A stretch of DNA of 6,154 bases from Lachnospiraceae bacterium (GCA_017461685.1 JAFTXF010000075.1:1-6154); one strand, 5' to 3'; numbered from the stretch's first letter, positions 1 through 6,058 are shown. Program-made: numbers and translations. Notes: generated by a model from the letters alone, not told the origin.

Positions 1-1646
1 TAGTTGCAGAAGCTTGTGTGGCAGCAAACGAAGGCAAAGCAAGCTTTGTAATCGAAAATGTACACCTTTGGAACGGCCGCAAGGACCCATTCCTTTATAC
101 TTTAGAAGCTGTTTTAGCAGACGGCGAGAAGGAATTGGACTGCAGAACCGTGAAATTCGGCTGCCGCTTCTTTGAAATTGACCCGGAAAGAGGTTTTATC
201 TTAAACGGCGAAGAATATCCTCTGCGCGGTGTGTCCCGTCATCAGGACCGTAAAGGTATCGGTAACGCATTACTTCCGGAGCACCACAAAGAAGACTTAG
301 AGTACATTTACGAAGTAGGTGCAACTACCATTCGTCTTGCACACTATCAGCACAACCAGTACTTCTATGATTTATGTGACGAAATGGGCTTTGTACTTTG
401 GGCAGAAATTCCTTACATTTCCAACCACATGCCAAAGGGTCGTGAAAATACCATTACTCAGATGAAGGAATTGATTGCACAGAATTACAATCATGCATCC
501 ATTTTTGTATGGGGTCTTTCTAACGAAATCTCCATGAAGGGTGCTGATGATCCGGATTTATTAGAGAATCACCACATTTTAAATGACCTGTGCCATGATT
601 GGGACAAGACCAGAAAAACTACTATGGCGGTTGTTTCTATGTGCGATATGGACAGCGCATATGTTCAGATTCCGGATACTGTATCCTGGAATCACTATTT
701 TGGCTGGTATGGCGGTGACACCTCTATGAACGGTCCATGGTTTGATAAGTTCCATGCTAAATACCCGAACCTGCCGGTAGGTATGAGTGAGTACGGCTGT
801 GAAGCTTTGAACTGGCACAACTCTAATCCGGAACAGGGCGACTACTCCGAAGAATATCAGGCTTATTATCATGAAGAGTTAATCAAGCAGTTATTCTCCA
901 GAAAATATATCTGGGCTACTCACGTATGGAATATGTTTGACTTTGGTGCAGATGCACGTGCAGAAGGCGGTGAGGACGGTCAGAACCACAAGGGCTTAAT
1001 GACCTTCGACAGAAAGTACAAAAAGGATTCCTTCTATGCTTACAAGGCATGGCTGTCTGACGAACCGTTTGTACACATCTGCGGCAAGCGTTATGTAGAC
1101 CGTGTGGAAGATGTGACTAAGGTTACTGTTTACTCCAATCAACCGGAAGTTGAATTATTTGCAAACGGCGTAAGCTTAGGCAAAAAAACCAGCGACGTTC
1201 ATTTCTTCTACTTTGATGTACCGAATGCAGGTACTACTGAATTAGTGGCAAAGGCCGGCGACTGTGAAGATACTTCTAAGATTGTGAAAGTGGACAAGTT
1301 TAATGATGCTTACCGTATGGTAGAAACCGGCGATGTGCTCAACTGGTTTGATATTACTGCTCCGGAAGGCTACTTCTCCATTAACGACAAGGCAAGTGAT
1401 GTATTAGCTACTCTTCGCGGCAAGATGCTGTTTATGGAATTGATGGCAAAGGCAATGAAGGGCCAGAAAACCATGGTTGATGCAGGTTCTATGATGGGCA
1501 GCAGCGAAATGATGGGCTTCCTGGGCGGCTTTACCGTAAAACGTCTTCTGTCCATGATGGGCGCTATGGGTGCAAAACCATTGACAAGAGATGAGATGCT
1601 TGCATTCAATGCAAAGTTAAACAAAATTAAAAAGAAAGAAAAATAA
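1..1646 (+). CDS. GH2-family beta-glycosidase (beta-galactosidase-like), 5'-truncated
   Basis: The frame is open from the window edge (first full codon at base 3), and the GTG at 18 has no ribosome site, so the N-terminal sugar-binding domain lies outside. What remains starts at the end of the immunoglobulin-like domain (motif HLWNGRKDPFLYT). The TIM barrel follows, from about base 189 to 1070: RGVSRHQDRKG, GATTIRLAHYQH, then GLSNE, whose Glu at 525-527 is the expected acid/base, and MSEYG, whose Glu at 789-791 is the expected nucleophile. Both are intact. A beta-sandwich domain of the DUF4982/Big type follows (about 1120-1290, VELFANGVSLGKK), then a methionine-rich tail (about 1380-1643). 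GH2 enzymes are retaining exo-beta-glycosidases. No signal peptide can be judged; the symporter behind it suggests cytoplasmic action on an imported glycoside. The family is clear. Beta-galactosidase is the likeliest activity, but arabinopyranosidase or another specificity is possible. Confidence 0.9.
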   Translation, partial: VAEACVAANEGKASFVIENVHLWNGRKDPFLYTLEAVLADGEKELDCRTVKFGCRFFEIDPERGFILNGEEYPLRGVSRHQDRKGIGNALLPEHHKEDLEYIYEVGATTIRLAHYQHNQYFYDLCDEMGFVLWAEIPYISNHMPKGRENTITQMKELIAQNYNHASIFVWGLSNEISMKGADDPDLLENHHILNDLCHDWDKTRKTTMAVVSMCDMDSAYVQIPDTVSWNHYFGWYGGDTSMNGPWFDKFHAKYPNLPVGMSEYGCEALNWHNSNPEQGDYSEEYQAYYHEELIKQLFSRKYIWATHVWNMFDFGADARAEGGEDGQNHKGLMTFDRKYKKDSFYAYKAWLSDEPFVHICGKRYVDRVEDVTKVTVYSNQPEVELFANGVSLGKKTSDVHFFYFDVPNAGTTELVAKAGDCEDTSKIVKVDKFNDAYRMVETGDVLNWFDITAPEGYFSINDKASDVLATLRGKMLFMELMAKAMKGQKTMVDAGSMMGSSEMMGFLGGFTVKRLLSMMGAMGAKPLTRDEMLAFNAKLNKIKKKEK

Positions 1647-1665
1647 TTTGTACTGAGCAAGCCCA

Positions 1666-1684
1666 ATGATGCTGCAGGCATCAT
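1666..1684 (+). other. Intercistronic hairpin 1
   Basis: ATGATGC (1666-1672) is the exact reverse complement of GCATCAT (1678-1684), with a 5-base loop. AAGC (1659-1662) and GCTT (1685-1688) can extend the stem across a 3-base bulge. It begins 20 bases after the GH2 stop codon. The following bases are A-rich rather than T-rich, so it is not a canonical intrinsic terminator. It may protect the 3' end of the upstream cistron or mark a processing site (inference). Confidence 0.4.
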
Positions 1685-1732
1685 GCTTAACAAAAAAATT
1701 TACTTGACATTTGTGCTTCCTATATGAATGAA

Positions 1733-1754
1733 AGGGGAGCCGGCCTGCTCCCCT
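1733..1754 (+). other. Intercistronic hairpin 2 upstream of the symporter
   Basis: AGGGGAGC (1733-1740) pairs perfectly with GCTCCCCT (1747-1754) around a 6-base loop, giving an 8-bp GC-rich stem. It ends 19 bases before the symporter ribosome site. The next bases are TCAAAATAAATAAAAAT, without a T-tract, so termination is unlikely. A segmental mRNA stability element or partial attenuator that tunes symporter output relative to the GH2 enzyme is possible (inference). Confidence 0.5.
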
Positions 1755-1772
1755 CAAAATAAATAAAAATAT

Positions 1773-1780
1773 GAGGAGGA
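1773..1780 (+). promoter_or_regulatory. Ribosome binding site deciding the symporter start
   Basis: GAGGAGGA contains a full AGGAGG 9 bases before the ATG at 1789. An in-frame ATG at 1771 overlaps the site, would put it inside the coding region, and has only an AT-rich stretch before it. The later start is therefore preferred. Confidence 0.85.
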
Positions 1781-1788
1781 CATCCAAA

Positions 1789-3204
1789 ATGGCTAAAGAA
1801 AAAAAGGCAATCCAGTTAGATGCTAACGGATTCCGCAAATTTGGTATGCGTGACTGTCTCGCATACGCTGCCGGTGACTTCGGCTGTAACATGAGTTTTG
1901 CTCTGAAGGGAATAATGATGATTTTCTGGACCCAGTTTATGGGTTTAGAGCTTTGGTATTCTTTATTACTTGTAGTAGTGCAGATATGGGATGCTATTAA
2001 TGACCCGGTAATCGGTTCAATTATCGATGCTGACCGTCGTCAGTATAAACGTAACAAGTTCCTGCAGTACATATGGTTCGGTTCTATAGGTCTTATCGTA
2101 GCCGGTTCCTTGTGCTTCCTTCCGTTCCCGAGCGCTCCGCTTTGGGCACAGATGATTATTTTTGTATGTGGATATGTTATCTGGGATGCATTCTATACCA
2201 TCGCAAACGTTCCTTACGGCTCTTTATTATCTTTAATTTCCAGCAAGCAGGCTGACCGTGCTTCCCTTTCTGCATGGCGTTCTGTTGGTTCTATGTTGGG
2301 TAACATGGTGCCTATGGCAATTTTGCCGATGTTAATTTATGATGCTGAGGACAATCTGATTGGTGAACGTGTATTTATCGCTGCTATTATCATGGGTATC
2401 CTTGGATTTATCAGCTTCCAGTACATGATCCGCAATACAGAAATCCGCGACGCAGTAGATGTAAAAGTAAATGATGACCAGCCGAAATTCAATGTAATTA
2501 AGGCCATGGCTAATTTCGTAAAGAACCGTCCGGCAATGGGCGCTACTATCGCGGCAGTAGGTATGTTCCTTGGTATGCAGGGCGGCACTGCAGCAGTGAC
2601 TGTTTTATTCCAGTCTTACTTTAATAATGTAAAGGTTTCCGGTGTAATCCAGATGTTTGCAATGATTCCGATTATTCTGTTCACACCGTTAGCACGTAAG
2701 ATGGTTACCAAGTACGGTAAGAAAGAATTGGCTACTGTTGGTGCTGTTATCAGTATGATAGCCTGCGCATTTATGTTATTCCTTCCGATTACTCCAAACG
2801 TTTCAGGTATGCTTATTTATGTTGTATGTCAGTTGTTCAACAGCCTTGGTATGGGTATCTACTCTACTGTATCCTGGGCAATGATGGGCGATGCTATCGA
2901 CTACAACGAATGGAAGACTAACAGCCGCGAGGAAGGTACCGTTTATGCATTACACTCCTTCTTCCGTAAGCTGGCACAGGGCGTTGGTCCTGCACTTGCT
3001 CTGGTAGTCATGGTAGCTTTGGGCTATATTGGCGCTAACGAAGGTAATCAGACCATGGAAGTTGCTACCAATATGCGTTACTTAGTACCTGCTTTATATC
3101 TCTTTAGCGCAATTATGCAGTTTGTGGGCCTGTCCCTTGTTTATAACTTAGATAAGAAGACTGTTACAAAGATGCAGGAAGAGCTTGCTGCACGTAAGGC
3201 TTAA
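1789..3204 (+). CDS. GPH-family (MelB-like) glycoside:cation symporter
   Basis: This is a complete 471-residue membrane protein, typical in length for the glycoside-pentoside-hexuronide family of the major facilitator superfamily, with about 12 hydrophobic segments. Family marks visible: RDCLAYAAGDFGCN (21-34) entering helix 1; DAINDP (68-73), whose two aspartates match the MelB cation-site DxxxD; NVPYGSLLSLIS (140-151), a GPH hallmark; GDAIDYNEWKTNSREEG (367-383); and FFRKLAQG (391-398), with a lysine in the place of the conserved helix-11 lysine. The start is set at 1789 because AGGAGG (1774-1779) lies 9 bases before it; an in-frame ATG at 1771 precedes that site. It ends in tandem stops (TAATAA), and the terminator lies 48 bases on. 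It probably imports the substrate of the GH2 enzyme with Na+ or H+; the sugar cannot be read from the sequence. It lies 142 bases behind the GH2 gene and is probably co-transcribed. Confidence 0.92.
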   Translation: MAKEKKAIQLDANGFRKFGMRDCLAYAAGDFGCNMSFALKGIMMIFWTQFMGLELWYSLLLVVVQIWDAINDPVIGSIIDADRRQYKRNKFLQYIWFGSIGLIVAGSLCFLPFPSAPLWAQMIIFVCGYVIWDAFYTIANVPYGSLLSLISSKQADRASLSAWRSVGSMLGNMVPMAILPMLIYDAEDNLIGERVFIAAIIMGILGFISFQYMIRNTEIRDAVDVKVNDDQPKFNVIKAMANFVKNRPAMGATIAAVGMFLGMQGGTAAVTVLFQSYFNNVKVSGVIQMFAMIPIILFTPLARKMVTKYGKKELATVGAVISMIACAFMLFLPITPNVSGMLIYVVCQLFNSLGMGIYSTVSWAMMGDAIDYNEWKTNSREEGTVYALHSFFRKLAQGVGPALALVVMVALGYIGANEGNQTMEVATNMRYLVPALYLFSAIMQFVGLSLVYNLDKKTVTKMQEELAARKA

Positions 3205-3251
3205 TAAAATTTAAATCCACGCTTGTAACAGCCGCTTTAACTCAAATTCAA

Positions 3252-3306
3252 TACCGGGACATAGTAAATTTGTATTCTCTTCTATGTCCCGGTAATTTAT
3301 TTTTTT
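3252..3306 (+). terminator. Intrinsic terminator of the GH2-symporter operon
   Basis: TACCGGGACATAG (3252-3264) pairs perfectly over 13 bp with CTATGTCCCGGTA (3282-3294), with a 17-base loop, followed by ATTTATTTTTTT. This is a textbook plus-strand terminator 48 bases after the symporter stop. Read on the minus strand, the stem is followed only by ATTGAATTTGAG, so it would be a weaker terminator for the convergent isomerase transcript. The T-tract overlaps the last codons of the minus-strand small frame. Confidence 0.9.
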
Positions 3307-3531
3307 GTTACATATTTTCCTCCTACGATACATTCGTCATAGGCGTCCTGCTCTATCCGACTATTACACAAGCCAAAAATCATGCCATCAAAGCCTTGTT
3401 TTACCGCATACTCACGGCAGGCATCAAATGCTCTACCACATATATATCTGTATTCCTTCCACATAGCGCTGACGATAATCATCTGCTGCTTCCGGATCTT
3501 CTTCCCATATTTTTTTACCGTTATATTCCAC
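3297..3531 (-). pseudogene. Small unidentified frame behind the isomerase gene, apparently frameshifted
   Basis: On the minus strand, AGGAG lies 7 bases before a GTG at 3531, only 10 bases after the isomerase stop. That frame reads 32 residues (starting MEYNGKKIWEEDPEAADDYR) and stops at TAG 3435-3433. An overlapping frame offset by +1, with its first ATG at 3482, runs to TAA at 3297 and encodes GRAFDACREYAVKQGFDGMI and a Cys-containing tail ending GGKYVTKK. The frames meet at an (AT)4 run (about 3439-3446). Adding one AT unit there would join them into one 78-residue protein with a good ribosome site. I do not recognise the family and see no signal peptide or membrane segment. Alternatives are two unrelated spurious frames, a real 61-residue protein from 3482, or a base error in the assembly. 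The call of a broken gene is inference. Confidence 0.4.
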
Positions 3532-3541
3532 GTTATGTCTC

Positions 3542-4987
3542 CTATCTTACAATCACGGATTCGATTCCCAGGATATCACCGATTTTTTTGATGGTTTCCG
3601 CATGGTGACCGATACCCAGCGCATAATGATGGGTAGGGCCTTCCATCACCCACTTCTTGATAAACTCCTTGGTAGTAGGCTCGAAAAATCCGCGGGTATT
3701 GGTATTTCCGGTAGGCGGAATCGGGCCCTCCTTAGAATATCCTTCACCGATTACAAATTTGAAACCGCCGCTTGCATTCTGGGTTATGCCCAACATAGTA
3801 ATCGGGCCTTCTTTGATCTTAAATTCCACGGAAGCACCCTGTCCCGGCTTGCCATGATACTTGGTCAGACTTCGAAGCACCGGCTTGCCATTGGCAATCT
3901 TGATATGGTGAGGCCCGTCGTGTCCCACCAGAATAAAGTCCTCATTAAAATCAAAAGGATGGAACTCTGCAAAGCTGCCGCCGATATTCAGGCGGTCCAT
4001 AATCAGCATGGCGATACAGGTCTTGATATCAAATTCCCCGCACATAGGTATGCCCTGTGCATTCAGAATGGAATTACCCACAATGAAAGAGGTAGCTACC
4101 CTACGCTGAATACTGTCCGGACTGCCTTCGTAATAATAGGCAAGGCCGGTTAAATTGTATTTCTCTACCAGCTTATCCAAAGCCACAGCGGTATGAGCTG
4201 CCTGTCGCAGGTCTGCATCAGTGAGTTTCATGGTAACAGGATCTGAAACAGGTACCGGCGTATCGAATTCTTCCAAAATCAGCTTCTCTTTGGCTGCAAT
4301 TTCTTCTTCGGTTACCGTATCATAAAGCCTTACCACATCCTCAATCTCCAGTAAAGGCACATGTACACCAAATGCACTGGAAATTGCGGTAGGATCCGCA
4401 TGCATATCATACATGGCTTCCAGCACATGTCCCATCAATCCCATGCGGGCACCGTGCAGGTCATGAAGCACCTTTGCAATGTCGCACCATTTGGACACTT
4501 CCCTCATAGCCTCTTCATCCCCATACAGATGTCCGATGATTACATCATCCACCTTCTTACCCATGCGGATTGCCACACCTGTAAATTCCGGAACAGAACA
4601 AATATTGTCATTTTCCAACTGCATAAAGGTGTTTGCCTGTGTGTAATCCAGTCCTTTCCTTGGCTGCAAAGCAACCAGCACCATAGGCAAGTTCACTTCT
4701 CTGATAATAGGTGCAAACACAGAAGATGTGGCATAGGTTACCATATTGCAAAATAATACATCTACCTTTGCTGCAAGAATCCGGTCCACTGCCTGAAATG
4801 CTTTTTCACTGCTGTCCACCATTCCGAAATCTACAACTTCCACATCCTGCGCCTCTACCATTTCGCAAAAATCCTTGTGAAAGCCCATAATATTGGCTTC
4901 CAGCCCCGGAAACTGCTCCCAATATGTAGCATGTGCTACCGCAAAAATACCGATTCTTGCGGTTCTTTTCTTTTTTCGTTCAATCAT
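3542..4987 (-). CDS. L-arabinose/L-fucose isomerase-family protein (AraA-like)
   Basis: A complete 481-residue cytoplasmic enzyme, close to the usual length (about 475-500) of L-arabinose isomerases. The N-terminal Rossmann-like region begins ARIGIFAVAHATYWEQFPGL, and DVLFCNMVTYATSS (76-89) resembles the substrate-pocket loop of the family. Compared from memory with E. coli AraA, the metal and catalytic set seems present: Glu318 in MCGEFDIKT, Glu341 in GGSFAEFHPF, His356 in VGHDGPHH and His453/454 in GPTHHYALGIGHH. The family converts aldoses to ketoses with a divalent metal, classically L-arabinose to L-ribulose; some members act on L-fucose or D-galactose. The start at 4987 is chosen because GGAGG lies 8 bases upstream; the in-frame ATG at 5002 has no ribosome site and would contain this one. 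It diverges from the AraC gene, with its own promoter beside a paired operator. No kinase or epimerase gene is adjacent. The family is secure, the substrate is not. Confidence 0.87.
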   Translation of the reverse strand: MIERKKKRTARIGIFAVAHATYWEQFPGLEANIMGFHKDFCEMVEAQDVEVVDFGMVDSSEKAFQAVDRILAAKVDVLFCNMVTYATSSVFAPIIREVNLPMVLVALQPRKGLDYTQANTFMQLENDNICSVPEFTGVAIRMGKKVDDVIIGHLYGDEEAMREVSKWCDIAKVLHDLHGARMGLMGHVLEAMYDMHADPTAISSAFGVHVPLLEIEDVVRLYDTVTEEEIAAKEKLILEEFDTPVPVSDPVTMKLTDADLRQAAHTAVALDKLVEKYNLTGLAYYYEGSPDSIQRRVATSFIVGNSILNAQGIPMCGEFDIKTCIAMLIMDRLNIGGSFAEFHPFDFNEDFILVGHDGPHHIKIANGKPVLRSLTKYHGKPGQGASVEFKIKEGPITMLGITQNASGGFKFVIGEGYSKEGPIPPTGNTNTRGFFEPTTKEFIKKWVMEGPTHHYALGIGHHAETIKKIGDILGIESVIVR

Positions 4988-4995
4988 AATCCTTT

Positions 4996-5000
4996 CCTCC
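4996..5000 (-). promoter_or_regulatory. Ribosome binding site deciding the isomerase start
   Basis: On the minus strand GGAGG lies 8 bases before the ATG at 4987. It sits inside the first codons of a frame starting at 5002 (ATG GAG GAA...), whose own upstream sequence (ATAGATAG) has no Shine-Dalgarno match. The start at 4987 is preferred. Confidence 0.8.
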
Positions 5001-5018
5001 ATCTATCTATGATTTTTC

Positions 5019-5047
5019 TTTATTTTATTTCTTTCCTGTGGTATCAT
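5019..5047 (+). promoter_or_regulatory. Candidate promoter of the AraC-family gene
   Basis: On the plus strand TATCAT (5042-5047) matches the -10 consensus at 5 of 6, and TTTATT (5019-5024) is a poor -35 (3 of 6) with a 17-base spacer. Transcription would start near 5054 and run through the paired operator, so the regulator could repress its own synthesis. It overlaps the isomerase promoter on the opposite strand. This is the best candidate seen but is weak. Confidence 0.25.
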
Positions 5048-5050
5048 CAA
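5022..5050 (-). promoter_or_regulatory. Sigma-A-type promoter of the isomerase gene
   Basis: On the minus strand TTGATG (5050-5045, 4 of 6 to consensus) is followed by a 17-base spacer and TAAAAT (5027-5022, 5 of 6). Transcription would start near 5015, giving a leader of roughly 30 bases that carries the GGAGG site. The imperfect -35 box directly beside the repeated operator fits a promoter that needs an activator. Confidence 0.65.
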
Positions 5051-5052
5051 CT

Positions 5053-5093
5053 TACAAACCAAAGATTTTTTCGTACAAAACAAAGATTTTTTC
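5053..5093. promoter_or_regulatory. Paired direct-repeat operator, probable AraC-family half-sites
   Basis: TACAAACCAAAGATTTTTTC (5053-5072) and TACAAAACAAAGATTTTTTC (5074-5093) match at 19 of 20 bases with a period of exactly 21 bases, about two helical turns. The proximal copy ends 2 bases from the -35 box of the isomerase promoter. This is the layout of araI1/araI2 at E. coli araBAD: same-orientation half-sites 21 bp apart, the proximal one touching -35. The AraC-family gene starts 80 bases away on the other strand and is the likely binder (inference). The distal copy also lies in a 7-bp inverted repeat (ACAAAGA/TCTTTGT, 5080-5098). Confidence 0.7.
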
Positions 5094-5107
5094 TTTGTCT
5101 TCCGGCA

Positions 5108-5179
5108 GGAACTGATGCCATGAAAGGAACTGATGCCACAAAAGGAACAAATGCCACGAAAGGAACATATAAAATGAAT
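5108..5179 (+). repeat. 18-bp tandem repeat spanning the regulator's translation start
   Basis: Units at 5108-5125, 5126-5143 and 5144-5161 begin GGAACTGATGCC, GGAACTGATGCC and GGAACAAATGCC; neighbours match at 16/18 and 15/18. A fourth, degenerate unit (5162-5179) matches its neighbour at 12/18. Each unit has AGGA, 9 bases, then a codon: ATG (5120), ACA (5138), ACG (5156), ATG (5174). The unit is divisible by three and open in the regulator's frame, so it duplicates an initiation module. If the first ATG is used, it adds 18 residues made of GTDATK-like hexapeptides. Confidence 0.8.
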
Positions 5180-6016
5180 ATGCAAAACTGGAATCCGTAT
5201 GTGCGATTCGCAAGAACAAATGAAAGAAGCATTTTGCAGGGACTGCTGCAGGCAATAGACCACAGAATTTTCTATTGTCACAGCGGCAACGGTCTGTTAG
5301 AAGCAGCCGGCCAGTCATATCCTTTCCATGCCGGAACCCTGATTTACCTGCCGGCCGGGACTCCATACCGTTTCCTCTTCGAGCAGGATATCCCTGTGTT
5401 CTCAGGCTGCAATTTTGACTTTTATCAGGCCCATGCAGATTTAAGCACCCCAATACCCCCTATATCTTACAACCGTTTTCATCTGGAAGACATTCTGGAA
5501 AAACAAATATTTACGGAAAGCGAACCGCTTTCTCAAACACTCCATATTGAGCGTGCATTTTCCCTTGAGGAAAAATTTATAGAGATTGCAGAGGAATTCG
5601 TCAATCATAACCTGTATTATGACGTTCGCTGCAGTACTTTATTAAAAGATATTCTGACTCAGACAGCCCGCCTTGCCGCCACCCGTGAGCAAGGCATTAA
5701 TAAGAAAAAAGCCGAAGATATACTCCAGTATATCCACAGCCATTACCATCTCCCCCTTACCAACGGAGAAATTGCAGAAAAATTTAATTATCACGAAAAT
5801 TATCTCAGTACGCTGATTTTGAAATATACCGGACTGACCCTGCACCAATATGTACTGCACTATAAGATGCACATGGCAATCGTACTTTTGCAGTCCTCCC
5901 CAGTAACCATCGGTGAAGTGGCCGAAAAAGTAGGAATGCCGGATATCAAGCATTTTTCCAAATGCTTTAAAAAGACCGTAGGGCATTCTCCGTCTCAATT
6001 TAAAGCAAAACTATAA
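5174..6016 (+). CDS. AraC-family transcriptional regulator
   Basis: A 280-residue one-component sugar regulator of usual family length. The N-terminal part (about 15-85) is a cupin-like sensor: RIFYCHSGNGLLEAAGQSYP, then HAGTLIYLPAGTPYRFLFEQ, as in AraC_binding domains. A linker region (about 100-175) leads to the C-terminal DNA-binding domain (about 178-280) with two helix-turn-helix units: LTNGEIAEKFNYHENYLSTL (195-214) and VTIGEVAEKVGMPDIKHFSK (244-263), ending in the family-typical FKKTVGHSPSQFK. The start at 5174 has AGGA 9 bases upstream. An in-frame ATG at 5120, inside the tandem repeat, has identical spacing and would give 298 residues. The frame is open further upstream, but that part lies antisense to the isomerase gene and has no ribosome site. 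Divergence from the isomerase and the paired operator between them suggest it activates that promoter on sugar binding; it may also control the GH2-symporter operon (inference). Confidence 0.93.
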   Translation: MNMQNWNPYVRFARTNERSILQGLLQAIDHRIFYCHSGNGLLEAAGQSYPFHAGTLIYLPAGTPYRFLFEQDIPVFSGCNFDFYQAHADLSTPIPPISYNRFHLEDILEKQIFTESEPLSQTLHIERAFSLEEKFIEIAEEFVNHNLYYDVRCSTLLKDILTQTARLAATREQGINKKKAEDILQYIHSHYHLPLTNGEIAEKFNYHENYLSTLILKYTGLTLHQYVLHYKMHMAIVLLQSSPVTIGEVAEKVGMPDIKHFSKCFKKTVGHSPSQFKAKL

Positions 6017-6028
6017 CGCTTCTCTTCG

Positions 6029-6058
6029 GGAAGTATCCTGACAGGAAGCATCCTGACG
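6029..6058 (+). repeat. 15-bp tandem duplication
   Basis: GGAAGTATCCTGACA (6029-6043) is followed directly by GGAAGCATCCTGACG (6044-6058), matching at 13 of 15 bases. It lies 12 bases after the regulator stop codon. No function can be assigned; it may be a simple slippage product, or the second copy may supply part of a promoter (CTGACG, 6053-6058). Confidence 0.6.

Noticed and set aside
1704..1709. Perfect TTGACA between the GH2 and symporter genes as an internal promoter.
   Set aside because: At spacers of 15-18 bases the following hexamers (TGAATG, GAATGA, AATGAA, ATGAAA) are poor -10 boxes, and TATATG comes too early (11 bases). Not supported without transcript data.
1771..1788. Earlier ATG as the symporter start.
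   Set aside because: The AGGAGG ribosome site lies inside this extension, 9 bases before the ATG at 1789.
3433..3446. Programmed +1 frameshift joining the two minus-strand small frames.
   Set aside because: The codon before the UAG is TGG, which cannot re-pair in the +1 frame, and no stimulatory element is evident. Slippage mutation or sequence error explains it more simply.
3602..4756. Plus-strand frames of 131-183 residues opposite the isomerase gene (3602-4153, 4361-4756).
   Set aside because: They are antisense shadows of a clear enzyme gene, with no ribosome sites and no recognisable domains.
5080..5098. ACAAAGA/TCTTTGT inverted repeat as a terminator or attenuator of the regulator.
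   Set aside because: The 7-bp AT-rich stem is weak, is not followed by a clean T-run, and is largely explained by the distal operator half-site.
4877..5173. Regulator frame extended upstream to 4877.
   Set aside because: The extension is antisense to the isomerase gene and its promoter, has no ribosome site, and its translation is not protein-like; it is an accident of an open frame.
5108..5179. 18-bp tandem repeats as a CRISPR-like array or iteron origin.
   Set aside because: There are no spacers, the units are directly abutting and too short for CRISPR, and no replication gene is near. The repeat is in frame with, and phased on, the regulator start.
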